The notes beneath the pieces were generated by a model. It did no database searches, was not told the origin of the DNA, and saw only the letters and a list, made by a program, of their open reading frames with translations. Below, one piece after another: positions 10,602-23,625 of a stretch of DNA of 64,000 nucleotides. Origin of the DNA: Apostichopus japonicus (taxonomy: Eukaryota > Echinodermata > Holothuroidea > Aspidochirotida > Stichopodidae); contig NC_092576.1 of assembly GCF_037975245.1 (NCBI RefSeq), positions 9,689,501 to 9,753,500 on the forward strand. The letters run 5' to 3'. The position numbers were made by a program, and so were the translations under genes. The first letter of the stretch is position 1, and the number at the start of each line of letters is the position of its first letter.

Positions 10602-11804
10602 TATTCAGACGCTTCCATATACTTCATCACCCTTCGTATCTTAATACTCGCAAGAAAGAAGCATCTGTCAATCACAGCGAATGACAGTTGACTTTGTTAA
10701 AGTGTAAATATACCACGCCAATCATTCACTAACAATACGATGAAGGGAGGGCTCCATAAACAAACATATTTAGCTTAAAAAACTAGCAAGGTCGATCAAG
10801 CGACGTGTATGCTAGTAGCAACTGTTTGGTAAACTTAAACCACGAATGCTACCACTTTATAATAGCTCTCCGTGTTCTATCACATCAGAGGTTGAAAATT
10901 GGTTGGTGCTTGCTATCAATTAACCGTACAGTATATAGCCTAGAGGCTAGGTCATTTTTTTTATTTTATAAATAGCTACTCCAGTTAGCACAATAGTTCC
11001 ACCTAATACTAGAGCTATAATCAGTCTAAACCCCGCAGATCTTTGGTCTTAACAACGATAATCTCTGACTGGTGATGTTTCCAGATTCCAACCTTATTTC
11101 CCCCATTCTATTTGGACGAGAATGCTGTTTGTGGAGGTTTCGTCGCTATACAATAAGCGGAGGCGAGAGCTGGTTGTATACAAGTAAGTTAAATCCCATT
11201 CTTTAAACTGGTTATAATATGTACTGTGCGTGGGTAGCATTCACACTCCATCCTCCCACAATGGTCTCATTAGAATTTTTACACGTGCTGTTGACTCTTA
11301 CACGTTGATCCGACAGTAAGCCACATGAGGTGAGTTGAACCACGGAACCTTCCTTTTATCACTAGATTTGGTTTACATTTTTAAAAACTGTAAACTTGTA
11401 TAGAGTTATAAACAGAAGATTGTGAAAGAATGGGGAAGAGAAAATATTAAACAAATATATAGTATATATATTTTTTGAAATGTAAGAATTTTTGGGTCAA
11501 GAAGACATATATTTCGGGTTAACAAGTTATCTCCTTTAAAATATGTAAAACTCATGGTAAGCTCCTTTAATTGGACAATGGCTTTATCGCATCTGTTCGA
11601 ATCTAATTGTTAATATAGATCCATTGTTTACGGGGAAAAAAAAACTTCCACTATCATCCTACAATTACAGCCTGCGCATGACACGTAATACCACGATTAT
11701 TCCATGCATGAATTATTCTTACCGTTAATTGCACACATGTTATTCGAGACCTTAAAACTCCTTGTTTTTGCGACTGGTAATTATATTTCGTCTAACGAGT
11801 TGAC

Positions 11805-11895
11805 TTGAATGACCTGTATGTTAGACTTTATAGTCCAGTCACTTCCATTGATAAAATGGTATACATGCAGTAATACAACCTGGGCTATATATAGT
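11805..11895. repeat. dispersed repeat family B, copy 1
   Basis: It shares TAGACTT, AGTCCAGTCACTT and CATTG, then GTATAC and ATACA.CCTG.GCT, in the same order as 17340-17460. It is a diverged interspersed repeat of unknown class. Confidence 0.55.
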
Positions 11896-12039
11896 ATAGT
11901 GCTTATTGGTTCATAACCTTCCATAACATGACAAATTATTTTGTGTATACATGCATGATAGAATAATGTAAACAAGTAGGCTACTTAATATTATTATGGA
12001 AACAAAGTGATAGGTTATTAAGCCTACATGTAATTATTA

Positions 12040-12047
12040 TGACGTCA
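12040..12047. promoter_or_regulatory. perfect CRE palindrome TGACGTCA
   Basis: An exact CRE match within the larger palindrome ATGACGTCAT. Confidence 0.35.
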
Positions 12048-15000
12048 TGTTTTTGTTGTTGTTTTGGGGGACATGGCTTTATTGCTTTAGATACTGGAAT
12101 ATATACACTCACACGCTCGGATTTGTTACACCATAGAGTAGCCAGCATATTGGTCACTATTGCTCCTACTTGGACTAGCATTTTACATCCAGCCTGAAAG
12201 TACTTTGTTCCTCAAAGAATTGTCTATAATTTAACACTCCTCAATGTCTGAAAATATCTTGGAGATTAAGAACCATCGGGAAAATACTTTTCATGAAATT
12301 TTTAGCACTTTTCGGCATATTCAGATCTAGGGGCCTAATGCTACTGACCTTTAATTAAGGCCTCAGGATTGTTCCATATCGGCATATTATCTGGAATTAG
12401 TCTGGCCCTTTGCTCCAACCGAACGTTTCTCTCCGGTCCGCCCAGAAAATTAATTGAAAATCATTTAATTTGATGCAGAATAATTTACATTACTTTTGAA
12501 CACTGTTATTATTCTTATACTATACTGTACTGTATGATTACTACTAAGTTACATATAGCCTTATGCAATGGTAATGGGTCCCGTCGACGGACTGCCTGTA
12601 TAATGATAGTTGTGGTTTAGCTGCATGGGTTTGCAATACGGTCTTGTCGGTAATCGCTTGTCTTGTCATATATTTTGTTTCGTATTAATTGGTTTCATTT
12701 TGTTTGTTTTGTTTTGTTTGTAGCCTCCAATCGGATAAACAAAAGAAATTCGAATAAACTCCCGTTTTCAAAAAGCAAAAAAAAAAGCGATTGTTTATAT
12801 ATTTTTGTCGTCTGACTTCAACAACCGTGGTAGGCCTACACATGAACAGTAAGTTAAAATTCACTGAAGAGCGGAAAAGAAGTCTTAATTATCTCCTTAG
12901 TACCATTGTTTGCTTAGAAGCTAACCTCAAGAACTTCCAAGAACAACTTTTCATTTCTTATGTCACTAGAAATAAATTACTGGGCAAATATTTGAGAAAA
13001 TAATTTGTGATCGATTTACACCTGTTTGATCCATTACCCGTTCCACGAAATGTTATTTATTGTTCAACTTGAATTTGACTTATCTGCCAATAAGTTCAAA
13101 GGTTAGATAATATGAACAATTCATATCCATAGGTTACATCCATGAGTATAACATTAACTATATTTGTACTGGTTTTATATCTTTGTACTTGCATAAAATA
13201 TTAAAAAGGTTATGAACAATGATTATAAAAGTAATAGTAATGATAATAAAAATAATAATAATAAATATTGCACGCAAAGCGGCACATGATTGAACGGCTG
13301 ATAAATGAAAGTACCGTAAGAACGAGGTTTGCGTGAGGTGAACGGGGGAGGGGTTGGACAATGGTGCCGTGGGTCAAACAAGCAAAAGTCTTCATCACTT
13401 CCCGCATAACTCCTTCGCTTTTCCTTTATGAAATTATTTTTGTTTTCTAATGTCTCTCATATTAAATATGTTATATTAGAGAAATTGATTTACTATGCAG
13501 TCGGGCGGCAGGGCCCCATCATCTTCCCATATAGGGCTACTAACATCTGAAGTTACCAAATAAATTTTATTTCTCCGAGTAACACTTGGTCCCTACTCCC
13601 ATATGGGTTTCCATTCGAATAGAAATTGTTACGTCATACCCGATATGTAGTTCCCTATAGCCTGACCATCACCCCTACCCATACCATCACCCCTACCCAT
13701 ACTCTCTCCCTGGTATATTTTCCTTCTTTCACGGCCAATTCCATGGGTTTTATACCACCGTAAATACTCAATGAAACCTAAATAATTCTCGCTGCATTCT
13801 GCACTTTTGTTTTTACCCCCCCCCCCAAAAAAAATACTAAAGAGTCAGGAAAAAGCAACACTAAATGTTAACTTTTCTTCATCATCGAATCCCGAGAATC
13901 CGTCCAAAAGAAAATAACACATTTTCAGGATTTTGGTTGCGTCAAGTTTGGTCACAATGCTCACTGCCGCACCGCTTGTGTTGGAGCGCTAAGAATTAAT
14001 TAGCCTCACAGCAAGCAACACTCCTCCCTCTTCTTGTGTTCATTTGGACGAGAGTAGCGAGAATTGCAGGGCGCGATAAGAAAACAGCAATCATAAAGGC
14101 AATGTAAACAATGAATGTTTGTTAAATTTGGCAGAGTAAATCTATCGAGTGGACTTGCAGTGATTTTAAACACTCGATTAGTATAACTGACATTTTGACA
14201 GGAGCAAACGATACGGTAGCCTTAGTAGACCATTTATAAAATCAGGAGACAACCTATAGTATAGTATACATATAACATGTTAATATTAATTAAATGAAGT
14301 CGAAAATTGGTGCAAAATTTATTCAAAAAACCCTGTTTTTTGCTTGCCGCAGAAAAGTTATAATGGGACACGACCTTTTTGGGACGTTTTGTGATAATTT
14401 TGTGGTAAATTCCAAGCTTCAAAATAATAAAAGTCACATGTCCCACATATACGGTACACCTCAATGTTATAGTACTCACTTTTTAAACATGTCTGTTCGT
14501 ACCAGCCGGTTTGGAGAAAAAAAAAAACCGTATATGATGTTTGAAGAGAATATACACCTGCATGGCTAGACTGTGCATACGAATATATTATCGTTGTTTA
14601 ATATCGCACTGAGTGAAACGTGTCAATAGGCAAATAATGTGTATTTTGAGTCAACAATCAATGCCGTAGTATACTATACCGACAATCCTACATGTGTATA
14701 GGGACCACACTGGGTGTTTAAGCTCGTACTTTGCCCTTTGAATCTTGAAACCTCGACAGAAGAAGTTTATACGATGTACTTAACTTCGGATGAAATGGCT
14801 AAAAGTTGAAACCGTCAAATATATATGTAGACACCAAAGCAACATTGTATATATATGTTTGCGGGAATCTGTTTTTCTCATCAGTTTTTTTTTTATAAGG
14901 ATCGAATGTTGCGTTCGTCTGGACATTTTTATACAGGAGCAAACTTAAAAGAGGGCATAAGAAGGTCAAGAGACGTAAAAAAAAGAAAAAAAGGAAGGAA

Positions 15001-17339
15001 CCGAGCTTAACTCAGGTAGAAATTCATCGTACATGTAATACCACGACGGTATATATATAGTGTGTGTCTATGTAGCATATGATTATGATGGTGTGTTATA
15101 CTATATGTTATAATATGCTCAACATATAGGGAGCCACAGGTATGGGCAGACTGGTCGTTGCTACGTCATTTCATGCGCAAATCACTGTATGGATCAGATA
15201 GAGAAATAAATAATCGGGGGGGGGGGGAAGGGGTGGTTCGGTGTGAGCGGTCGGTGATGGGGAGGGGTTGAAGTGGGGAAGACGTGTGATACTGAATTTT
15301 CTAGAGGGGTCATTGCTTCCTCGGTTGCGCAATAATTTTGGGTCCATCGACATAAATAGTGAACCATGTAGCTACGACCACCTTCAGCCTATACGCTTGG
15401 GTTCATGTATATCAGTGCACGTGTGAGCCGTGCAGCGTTACACCTGAGTATGGTTACAAGGTGTTCAGGGACCCCATTTCATCCCTTTTACCCTTAGTTG
15501 CGACTATCCACTGTATTTCATGGTCCAGTTGCATGGACACTGTATGAGAACCCTCTCGCAGGCAGGAATCAATCTAAAGTTAACTATTGCCTGATTTTGC
15601 CAACAAATTAGAGGCGCAACAGTATGCCAATGGTGGGTGCTTTGAGTTCATCATAGAAATAATGACATACACCTCTACAAAGTGGGATTTTGTGTCCTAA
15701 CGTGGACAACACTAGCTATTAAGTACCGGTATATCCTAGGTATTCAACATAACCCAGGTTAGGACATTCTATGTTACTAGTATATTGTAAAGATCTTAAA
15801 TGGTGAGGTTATACACCTCCGTCCGCATCTACTATGCCCCTAATATGCACCTCATATGCCCCTCCTTTATCCTGGTTGCATCCTCATTTCCCCCACGTTA
15901 CACCTCTCCTGGCATCCATCATTTACTATTCATCCAACCCGTTCTTTATCCTCTCAAAACCTGCTACGTCCGTCTGGTGATCTTGCTGTACCCCACCCTG
16001 CACCCCTCCTCCACCCTGTCAGATTAATATCATCACTTAACCCTTAACAAATCATATGGAAGTGAATGGCTCTGACATTTTGATAATATGATTGGGGAGA
16101 GGGGGTGTTGGGAGGGGTTGGTTGCGGATAAGGTATATTTGGTATTTTGGTGCCCCCAAAAAGACTTTGGTGCAACATAATCTGACCACGACGATCAACT
16201 TGAAAAAGTCCTTGCATTAAGCAACGCCCCTTCTCGGCTTCCGTACGTTATGCCTTTCAGTTTCCTTTCAATCACTGTTGGTATTTCAAGGCTAGGCAGA
16301 CTGATCGGGCTGAAAAGGTGTTCAGGAATTGTGACATCACAGACGAAAAAGAGTTAATCAGTGCGTCTCTTTAGGTGTTGATAAATACCCTTTTCTACTG
16401 ATTGCATGGAATTTGTACTTTTTTTTGTGGTGTGTGTCTTCTTTGGGCGTTAAAAGATCAATATAATGGAAATTCTCTCGCTGAGGACACACACAGGTTA
16501 AGTACCACGTGATCAACTGAGCTTGTTTTCCTTGGCCGATCGTATAGGAGACCTATTGAACTAGTTCTTTCGTAGAAAACAAAAATACTTTTTCGACTAT
16601 AATACCCCGTGTTGTTTATGAATGTACCACTAACATGATCCGACGATGAAACGCGTATGTAACTGGCAAAAGCCTTGCAGTTTCTACCACTGGCTTCGGT
16701 TACTGGTTCCCAAACATTGTATATAGGCCTATATCTATAGGTATAAATGTGCGTTTCCCGTTGGCGTTTTTCTTTAATCTTTGAGACTTTCTTGAGTTTG
16801 TTAAGCGAAGAAAGAAATTCTGTATACACAGTGAGTATCAAAATAGTGTGTTTTCATTAATTTATATTTTGTTTAAAAGGTAATCAATTGGCCTATATTG
16901 GTATACTACTAACTTTTAGCATGCCAAAAGTTGCTTAATGTTTACAATAGTACTTTTTGGGAGTGTCTAACCCTTGTTAATAAATTCCAGACGCGGGGTG
17001 GGGGATTGGGGTGAGGGGGGGGGGGGGTGGAGGAGCGGAGTGGCTATCTAAACAATTTCGTGAGGAAGAATTCTTCGAGGGTGTTAATAAACTGCTTTCT
17101 CCAAGTCTAATTTTAAGTGACCATTATTCGACTTTCTAGCTTATCCCGAGCGGATAAGGGGTGGCGGGGAGTGGGGGGGGGTGGGTTACTGATAATAACC
17201 AACATATCACCCTTGGGATGGCATTCAAGACTATTTCTCCTTGACAAACTTGTACAACATTGTAGACAACTTATATGCATGAGGCCATACAATCTCGTAT
17301 GTTATTCTGTTGAGTTTTGTGTTGCATCTGAGGAACTGA

Positions 17340-17460
17340 CATAATAGTCTGTGTGTTTAGACTTAGTAGTCCAGTCACTTACATTGTTGAACCTCAGCTG
17401 TCTAAAGGGTCATTTGTCAAATAATAATAGTGTATACAAAAATACAGCCTGAGCTAAGAG
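17340..17460. repeat. dispersed repeat family B, copy 2
   Basis: The second copy of the unit at 11805-11895, with AGTCCAGTCACTT as the best conserved block. It lies just left of the hAT-type element at 17539. Confidence 0.55.
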
Positions 17461-17538
17461 TAGTCGTTGTTGGCGGCAAACGACGTATCAAAATCATTCA
17501 ATGCTGTGCCTATAAATGAACATTATGGACAGTGTGAC

Positions 17539-19135
17539 CAGGGGCGTAGCGAGCGGGGGGGTGTGGGGGGTGTCACACCCCCCCAATAATTTGGTCGCTG
17601 TCGGCAAATTTTGGGTCTGTCGGCAAAAGAAGAAAAGGTGAAGAGAGCGGAAGGGGAAGAAAGAAGGAAAGCTGAATAGAGAAAAGGAGAATGGGAGCTT
17701 CTTCCATGCCAAATTTGACTTAAAATATGCACCAGATTGCATCTAAGGACGTTTCAAAACTAAAAATTTTCCAAACGGGAGGGGTAGACCCCCTACCCTT
17801 AGACCCCTCCCCCATTTCAGTCACCACTTCCAGATCCGTCGGCAAATCAAATTTGACTTAAAATATGCACCAGATTGCATCTAAGGACGTTTCAAACTAA
17901 AAATTTTCCAAAGGGGAGGGGTAGACCCCCTACCCTTAGACCCCTCCCCCATTTCAGTCACCACTTCCAGATCCGTCGGCAAATCAAATTTGACTTAAAA
18001 TATGCACCAGATTGCATCTAAGGACGTTTCAAAACTAAAAATTTTCCAAAGGGGAGGTGTAGACCCCCTACCCTTAGACCCCTCCCCCATTTCAGTCACC
18101 ACTTCCAGATCCGTCGGCAAATCAAATTTGACTTAAAATATGCACCAGATTGCATCTAAGGACGTTTCAAAACTAAAAATTTTCCAAACGGGAGGGGTAG
18201 ACCCCCTACCCTTAGACCCCTCCCCCATTTCAGTCACCACTTCCAGATCCGTCGGCAAATCAAATTTGACTTAAAATATGCACCAGATTGCATCTAAGGA
18301 CGTTTCAAAACTAAAAATTTTCCAAAGGGGAGGGGTAGACCCCCTACCCTTAGACCCCTCCCCCATTTCAGTCACCACTTCCAGATCCGTCGGCAAATCA
18401 AATTTGACTTAAAATATGCACCAGATTGCATCTAACGACGTTTCAAAACTAAAAATTTTCCAAAGGGGAGGGATAGACCCCCTACCCTTAGACCCCTCCC
18501 CCAATTCAGTCACCACTTCCAGATCCATCGGCAAATCAAATTTGACTTAAAATATGCACCAGATTGCATCTAAGGACGTTTCAAAACTAAAAATTTTCCA
18601 AACGGGAGGTGTAGACCCCCTACCCTTAGACCCCTCCCCCATTTCAGTCACCACTTCCAGATCCGTCGGCAAATCAAATTTGACTTAAAATATGCACCAG
18701 ATTGCATCTAACGACGTTTCAAAACTAAAAATTTTCCAAAGGGGAGGGGTAGACCCCCTACCCTTAGACCCCTCCCCCATTTCAGTCACCACTTCCAGAT
18801 CCATCGGCAAATCAAATTTGACTTAAAATATGCACCAGATTGCATCTAAGGACGTTTCAAAACTAAAAATTTTCCAAACGGGAGGGGTAGACCCCCTACC
18901 CTTAGACCCCTCCCCCATTTCAGTCACCACTTCCAGATCCATCGGCAAATCAAATTTGACTTAAAATATACACCAGATTGCATCTAAGGACGTTTCAAAA
19001 CTAAAAATTTTCCAAAGGAGAGGGGTAGACCCCCTCCCCTTAGACCCCTCCCCCATTTCAGTCACCACTTCCAGATCCGTCGGCAAATCAAATTCTCCAC
19101 ACCCCCCCAACAAAAACCCCTTCGCTACGCCCCTG
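17539..19135. mobile_element. non-autonomous hAT-type element with internal satellite
   Basis: The left end is CAGGGGCGTAGCGAGC and the right end is its near-perfect inverted match (CTTCGCTACGCCCCTG). Both sides carry the same 8-bp target duplication AGTGTGAC (17531-17538 and 19136-19143), diagnostic of hAT-superfamily transposition. There is no transposase open frame. The interior is almost entirely ten tandem copies of a 138-bp unit. The intact duplication and very similar repeats suggest a fairly recent insertion. Confidence 0.92.
17711..19089. repeat. ten tandem 138-bp repeats inside the hAT element
   Basis: Units start with AAATTTGACTTAAAATATGC at 17711, 17849, 17986, 18124, 18262, 18400, 18538, 18676, 18814 and 18952. 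One is 137 bp and the rest 138. Copies differ by a few substitutions only, for example AAACGGGAGG versus AAAGGGGAGG and CCGTCGG versus CCATCGG. Confidence 0.95.
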
Positions 19136-19143
19136 AGTGTGAC

Positions 19144-22100
19144 ACGACTATAAATAGCTATGGTCCACGTGCAATGTGTTTAATTCCTGATGAATTATTT
19201 GTCTCTATAGTCGGCGGTCCCTGCCCTTCATTAGTCCTCTTGCCTTACGCCCTGGTCTTCCCTACTCAGGGTAAAGTCGAAGTGACACCATAGGGGAAGA
19301 TATTGAGGGCAGCGGTGATGACAAACCAAGGGGGACATAACAGCTGTTTACCACGCGCCACGCTCGAGATCATTAACCAGTCATCGCAGCGTTTTCACTC
19401 AGGTTGCGATACAGCGATTAATAATTATAAAACAATGGATTAATATTAGCAATTATAGTCATGTTATGAACAACTATCGTCAACAAAGAAGAAATATATA
19501 CATATAGATGTAAAATTAGAAAAAGCCCGTCAAAATATGAAACGTTATCATAAATTTCGGTGTAACAGTGTAGAACATCCCCTCGAGTACGGTATATTGT
19601 CCGATGGATATTTTAAACTAGTGTATTAGTTCCGCATGTATATGGTCTACAGGCTGCATTTAGTTTAAAGTTTCTCCCTTATGTAGCGAATTTAAATATA
19701 TTTATATCATTACTGGCTTATATCTAGCTTGGTTTATCAGGATATGAAACACTTTTCTCAATAATTGATTACACAATTTTATATAGTTGCTGGATTTAAA
19801 GTCATCACAGATCCAACCATTTATCGGTCATCTATAGGCCTGTATATGATATAGAGATAACTGCATGAATTGAACCGTTTCCTTAAAAAGTTAAGAAAGA
19901 AATCGTATTCACTTTGGGAGATAAAAACATGGTTTAATGTTTGTTACCTTCACATACAAGGCTGAAGATTTGATGAAGTCCAAATGATTACGTCATCGAG
20001 CCGCATACGCATGCGCATCGATATGTTATGTTTCTCTTTGTTTACCACAATGTTATAACTTTCTGTAATGGATATGGGGTTTTGCAATTGTCGAATCTGA
20101 AAAATCCACAAAAATGCGTTCGAGTGAATGTTTCGGCTGTGATATTAAAACAGTTTCTATAGTGTGACGGTGAGACCACAACAGGTTGCCTGTACTGTAA
20201 GTCTGTTTAGACACACACACATACATCACACATAACTGCCCAGTTCCGATCGGTTAGTGCAATGACGACTGCACATTATGTCGCGCATGCACTTCATATT
20301 GCCGCTGTGCCAACAGCGCATGTGCAGTGTACACAAATGTGTTCGGCAGACATCTTGGAAATGAGTTGTCAGATAAATATTAATATTTCTCTCTTTCTTA
20401 AAGTAGAATCCAACTGACCAGTCACATGCGATCTTTGCGCATTGTGTAATAATTTATAATCCAAATTATATATATATTTGAAACTAGAAGCTTGATATTG
20501 AATACAAAAACATATTTTGTATTCATTTCCCGTTTAAACCTGCACTTACATCAAATTACTAACAACGCTGTTTGGCAACAAACCTTAAACCAATGAGAAA
20601 ATGGAGAAACTAAATTGCTGTCGATATTTCATGACGACCACGCCTCTTTAACGCGACCTAATGGTGACACTGGTTTCAATGTCAATAATGTGAACAAAAA
20701 AGAAAAGGAAAACAAACTAAGAAACAGGTTCTAGATCCTAGTGTAACCTAGCTATGACATCACAGATTTACACGATGACAGTCCTACTAGTACAAGCTAG
20801 TAACACTAACCAGGTAACACTAACATAATGCACACTATTGGTGAGTTCTCTGATGTAATGTTTAAGTTGTGTACTTAGATTTCCCCACTCTGCATACTGT
20901 AGCTAACGTCAGGCCTACCCTATGCCTTTCCCGATACTGTAGTCTGTAACCTGGCTTAGTTAGGCTTTATCATCAATGAGATGATATTTGGCAGCTAACC
21001 TGCCATTGGCTATGCCTAACATACGTTAGGCTTTCATCCTAGCCTAAGACTTCTCTTATCAATCTCTGTCATTAGACATTGACAACACTTTGCTGTAATC
21101 TCTCATGTTGGACTATATCAGATTCATAAATCAAAACTAAAATTTCTACCTAAATATGTCACCTTTTAAAATCTGTCTATTGATGCAATTTCATATATCA
21201 AATCTTCTTCGATTGGTTCCTTAAATTGCCAACTTAATAAATCAATCAAATCGATTGACATGTCTCAACTTGACGTGACATTCCGTATATGATGTTTTAC
21301 TTTATCAGATCATGTCAACTTTTTTTCTATCCATTTTTAGGAAGTTGTTTTTGCCAAAATAAAAATAACGACCTTGAAATACTACAAAAAAAAAAAACAA
21401 AAAAAAAAAAAAACGAGAAAATTGACATAAATTCGTTATATTATTTTGTAATTTAAAAAATATAATAAAAGCAATGTACGTGCTCACATTATGTCTTGAG
21501 GAGGAAGTCTGGCAATACGTGACATATATATTACTTTCTCCTGCATAATCTCAAAAGTGTATTAAATTAACTCTAGGTCTTAACCTTAAGAGAACAACAA
21601 GTACAATGTTTCTATTTTGGGTTTTAAAAAGCGAGTAAAATGTCCTCCAGGGAGTCCGATTTGGGTATATTACCGTAAATAACATTTTTTTTTGTCTTTA
21701 ATATTCTTTATTTATGTTGTATCATGTTTCTCTCATTCCTTCACTTTTTGAAAATTATTCTCCATTAGTTCGGATGAAAAGAAATGAAAGAGTTCATATC
21801 TCGGTTTATTTGATAAATGTTTTCATATCTGCTGGAGATTCAATATTAATGAAATTTGATACTGAAACGAAGCGATCGGTATCTCTCGGATAAGCGGCGT
21901 ACCCATGGAATAAAATAAAACGAACATCGCTAAAAGCAACGCTGTAATTGCGCTAAAATGATTGAAATCATTTAAGTAGGTTAAGTTATAGTCGTATTTT
22001 TTGTACTGTGATTTTGTTTGGCTGGGAGATATTATTCTTAACTTTTAACCAATAAAAATATTTGGTTCTTTTTCTTCAAATTTTGCTGATAACTTCCTGG

Positions 22101-22950
22101 GCAGTTGATTGGTCTTGTATTACCTAAATACTATTAAAAATAAATAAAATAAAATAAAATAAAAAATATATAAAAAAACCTTCCCACACTGGTCGCTATC
22201 TTGGTTATGTCGAATGAAATAAGGGCGTGGTTTCTGCTCACATCAAAGGTATGCAAATTGAAGTAATTGTGTATACTGTGTCTGACTGCAGGCACCGCCA
22301 GCAAAGAAATGGTTATAACGGGAACGATACCAAATAAGAATATATTTTCTTTCTTTCTTTAACATATCTTTAATTTCATGAAAACAATTTCTTTCAATTA
22401 TTTATTGAGATATCTTGATAGGCCTATGTAAATTCCGATATGTAGAGCTCTTCCAGATATATCGAGATTTCTTATTTAAAATCAGATTAATCGTTTTCGA
22501 GCTTTTTTTCTCTATACAATCCTTCCTTACCTGTTTGAATATATCTTTATCAAAAATAACGGAACCCGCGAACGTATAAATCACTGTCGGCATTTGACCT
22601 TTGACCCAGCATAACTGTCGAGACATTTTGTAGGGTTTTCGAAGCAGCCCTTAGGAACCTGACCGATCATTAGAAATCAATCAACCAGTGAAATATGGCT
22701 CCTTCGGGGAATTAAATGATGGATGGAGCAACCCCCCTGGAGGACGGATACTGTCAATTACAGTTTCCATGACAACGATGGCGCGAGAGATTTCAAAAGT
22801 TACCGCCACGAGCGTAAATGTGTTTAAAATACTGTACATAGCGATAGGTGTATCTGCACAGTAAAGTAAACGGTATATTATATTTCCTTAGAATTATTGG
22901 ACCAGTCGTTTGATATACATGTAGAATAAGGAAGTTTGCGAAATAGCTTT
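19144..22950. other. intergenic DNA, part 2
   Basis: AT-rich sequence with no supportable gene. It holds A-rich runs near 21386-21413 and 22136-22175. Nothing else stands out. Confidence 0.6.
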
Positions 22951-22959
22951 TAGTTTGGG

Positions 22960-23160
22960 ATATGATTTTTGTTTATTCCAATGATCTGATGTGAGACAAA
23001 GGACTTGAGCAAGTACAAAATGACACAGGTCTATAGATCGACAAGGACATGGAAATTTAACTGCTTTTTTGTTTATTCCATCTGATGTGAGACAAATGAC
23101 TTGGGCAAGTTTAAAATGACACCTATAAATCGACAAGGACATAGAAGTTTAACTGCTTTT
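22960..23160. repeat. diverged tandem duplication of about 100 bp
   Basis: The blocks TTTTTGTTTATTCCA, TCTGATGTGAGACAAA, AAAATGACAC, TCGACAAGGACAT and TTTAACTGCTTT occur twice in the same order, separated by about 100 bp. Confidence 0.75.
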
Positions 23161-23499
23161 CTGTTCGTTATTTTGAGTTTTGTTTATTTAAGTAATAGCA
23201 TAAATGTTTCCAAGTGTTATTCCTCAAAGTATCTATGTCTTGTTGGACAATACTGGCGCTGCAACTCTTTGTATGTTTACCCTGGATGTGCGAACAGCAA
23301 AAACAAACATTCAACGATCACATCACACCCCCCCCCCCCTTCCCGTCCGTCGGTGGCACTATGCAGTCACAAATTGGATCCCTTGTTACCCTGATCAGTT
23401 TACAAATAGTAAATTTAACAAACCACGCAATTCAGGTCTTTTTTTGTCATGTCAGTTTGTTTTCTCATTTAAAGGACTGTGTACGTCTATGATGATAAT

Positions 23500-23625
23500 G
23501 GTGGCCCATGATGATGATGATGGTGATGATGATGATGATGATGATGTCAATGACGACTGTGACAATGACGATGACGACGATGGCAACGACGACCACGATG
23601 ACAATGACGATGATGAACTTGTCAT
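23500..23625. repeat. degenerate (GAT/GAC)n trinucleotide repeat
   Basis: A run of GATGAT with interspersed GAC and AAT triplets. The overlapping open frame is a poly-aspartate artefact. Confidence 0.8.

Larger units (their letters stand above)
7528..17538. other. intergenic DNA between JMJD6 and the sFRP gene, part 1
   Basis: No open frame here shows recognisable domains or convincing splice structure. The part nearest 7528 should contain the JMJD6 promoter and 5' UTR, but no TATA or initiator is clear. Items seen are a near-palindrome at 7994-8039, a dispersed-repeat copy at 8230-8350, perfect CRE sites at 10594-10601 and 12040-12047, a dispersed-repeat copy at 11805-11895, and many G or C runs. 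Confidence 0.6.

Noticed and set aside
16458-16841. 127-codon minus-strand frame
   Set aside because: No recognisable domain, no splice-site support and ordinary AT-rich composition. A frame of this length is possible by chance in a window this size.
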